From: Frigoribacterium sp. VKM Ac-2836
Lineage (GTDB): Bacteria; Actinomycetota; Actinomycetes; Actinomycetales; Microbacteriaceae
NCBI RefSeq assembly: GCF_013248995.1
Contig: NZ_JABRPK010000001.1
Coordinates: 434,001-498,000 of the forward strand
Length of the DNA stretch: 64,000 bases
Direction of reading: 5' to 3'
The position numbers were made by a program, and so were the translations under genes. Positions 63,642 through 64,000 of this stretch are shown here, one piece after another. The first letter of the stretch is position 1; each line of letters begins with the position of its first letter. Below the pieces are notes generated by a model. The model saw only the letters and a program-made list of their open reading frames with translations, had not been told where the DNA came from and did no database searches.

Positions 63642-64000
63642 TCAGAGCGGCACCCGGACCTGCTGCAGCACCGAGCGGACGATGCCGTCGGCGTGGACGC
63701 CCTCGAGCTCCGCCTCGGGGCGCAGCTGCAGGCGGTGCCTCAGCACGGGCAGGGCCATGGCCTGGACGTGGTCCGGGGTGACGTGGTCGAAGCCGGTCAG
63801 CCACGCCCACGCCTTCGACGCGGCGAGCAGGGCCGTCGACCCGCGGGGGCTCACGCCTATCGTGACCGAGGGGCTCTCGCGCGTGGCCCGGGCCAGATCG
63901 ACCATGTAGGCGAGGACGTCGGGGGAGGCGCCGACGCGAGCCACCTCGGCCTGGGCTCGGGCGAGGTCGTCCGGCCCGAGCACCGGGGTGACCCCGGCGG
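63642..64000 (-). CDS. MoxR-family AAA+ ATPase, C-terminal fragment
   Basis: The 5' part is beyond the window. The last about 119 residues are the lid and C-terminal helices of MoxR: DVLAYMVDLARATRES, then VSPRGSTALLAASKAWAW (the sensor-2 arginine in SPRGS) and the closing LPVLRHRLQLRPEAE. The Walker motifs would lie outside. It is first of the moxR-DUF58 unit. Confidence 0.88.
   Translation of the reverse strand, partial: AGVTPVLGPDDLARAQAEVARVGASPDVLAYMVDLARATRESPSVTIGVSPRGSTALLAASKAWAWLTGFDHVTPDHVQAMALPVLRHRLQLRPEAELEGVHADGIVRSVLQQVRVPL

Overview
The window is uniformly GC-rich chromosomal DNA (about 70% GC by eye) from an actinobacterium. WhiB, CsoR, an AccA3-type acyl-CoA carboxylase with a small epsilon subunit, DUF3499 and DUF5719 proteins and LCP proteins all point there. 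Gene content and many starts placed directly behind a TANNNT -10 box fit Microbacteriaceae (a Curtobacterium/Frigoribacterium/Rathayibacter-like plant or environmental genus); I cannot fix the genus. No rRNA, tRNA, CRISPR, phage or insertion sequence was seen.

Layout. (1) 1-5384: the end of a PTS IIB-like gene, a strong terminator, then a minus-strand run maf, biotin carboxylase/BCCP, purine nucleoside phosphorylase, phosphosugar mutase. (2) 5411-9774: a TrmA/RlmD-type RNA methyltransferase and a NarL-like regulator / sensor kinase / kinase-like membrane protein operon, ending in a structured 280-bp gap. (3) 10056-18318: acyl-CoA carboxylase epsilon and beta subunits facing biotin ligase, a PH-domain membrane protein, UDP-sugar dehydrogenase, a lipoprotein, purK, purE and an LCP (glycopolymer ligase) protein. 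(4) 18356-49282: a roughly 31-kb surface-polysaccharide locus. It carries rmlBD and rmlCA for dTDP-rhamnose, about nine glycosyltransferases, a Wzm/Wzt ABC exporter, and an LpxA-like acyltransferase divergent from an aminotransferase/oxidoreductase pair (a probable 3-amino-sugar pathway). It also has GtrA, polyprenol-phosphate sugar synthases, DUF2142 and other polytopic membrane proteins, a secreted four-repeat protein, a GH25 muramidase with ten FG-GAP repeats, and two tandem O-antigen-ligase-like proteins. (5) 49348-59994: acyl-CoA dehydrogenase, manA, galE, a WhiB2-type regulator behind a 24-bp palindrome, a giant membrane glycosyltransferase with DUF5719, a zincin-like protein without its HExxH motif, DUF3499 and manB. 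(6) 60023-64000: csoR with its operator, then RDD, SpoIIM-like, DUF58 and the end of a MoxR ATPase.

How it fits together. The flanks (maf, accA3, accD/E, birA, PH protein, purK/purE, LCP, fadE25-like dehydrogenase, manA, whiB2, the Rv3259- and Rv3258c-like genes, manB) are those of the M. tuberculosis Rv3255c-Rv3285 envelope neighbourhood. The strain-variable polysaccharide genes sit inside this conserved frame. ManA/ManB, Ugd, GalE and RmlABCD would supply mannose, glucuronate, galactose and rhamnose donors. The glycosyltransferases build the chain, Wzm/Wzt exports it, and LCP and ligase-like proteins would attach or extend it outside.

Two features stand out. One is a GnnA/GnnB/LpxA-like triad in a monoderm that has no lipid A. 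The other is a regular promoter design in which the -10 hexamer lies exactly 6-7 nt before the start codon, implying widespread leaderless mRNAs.
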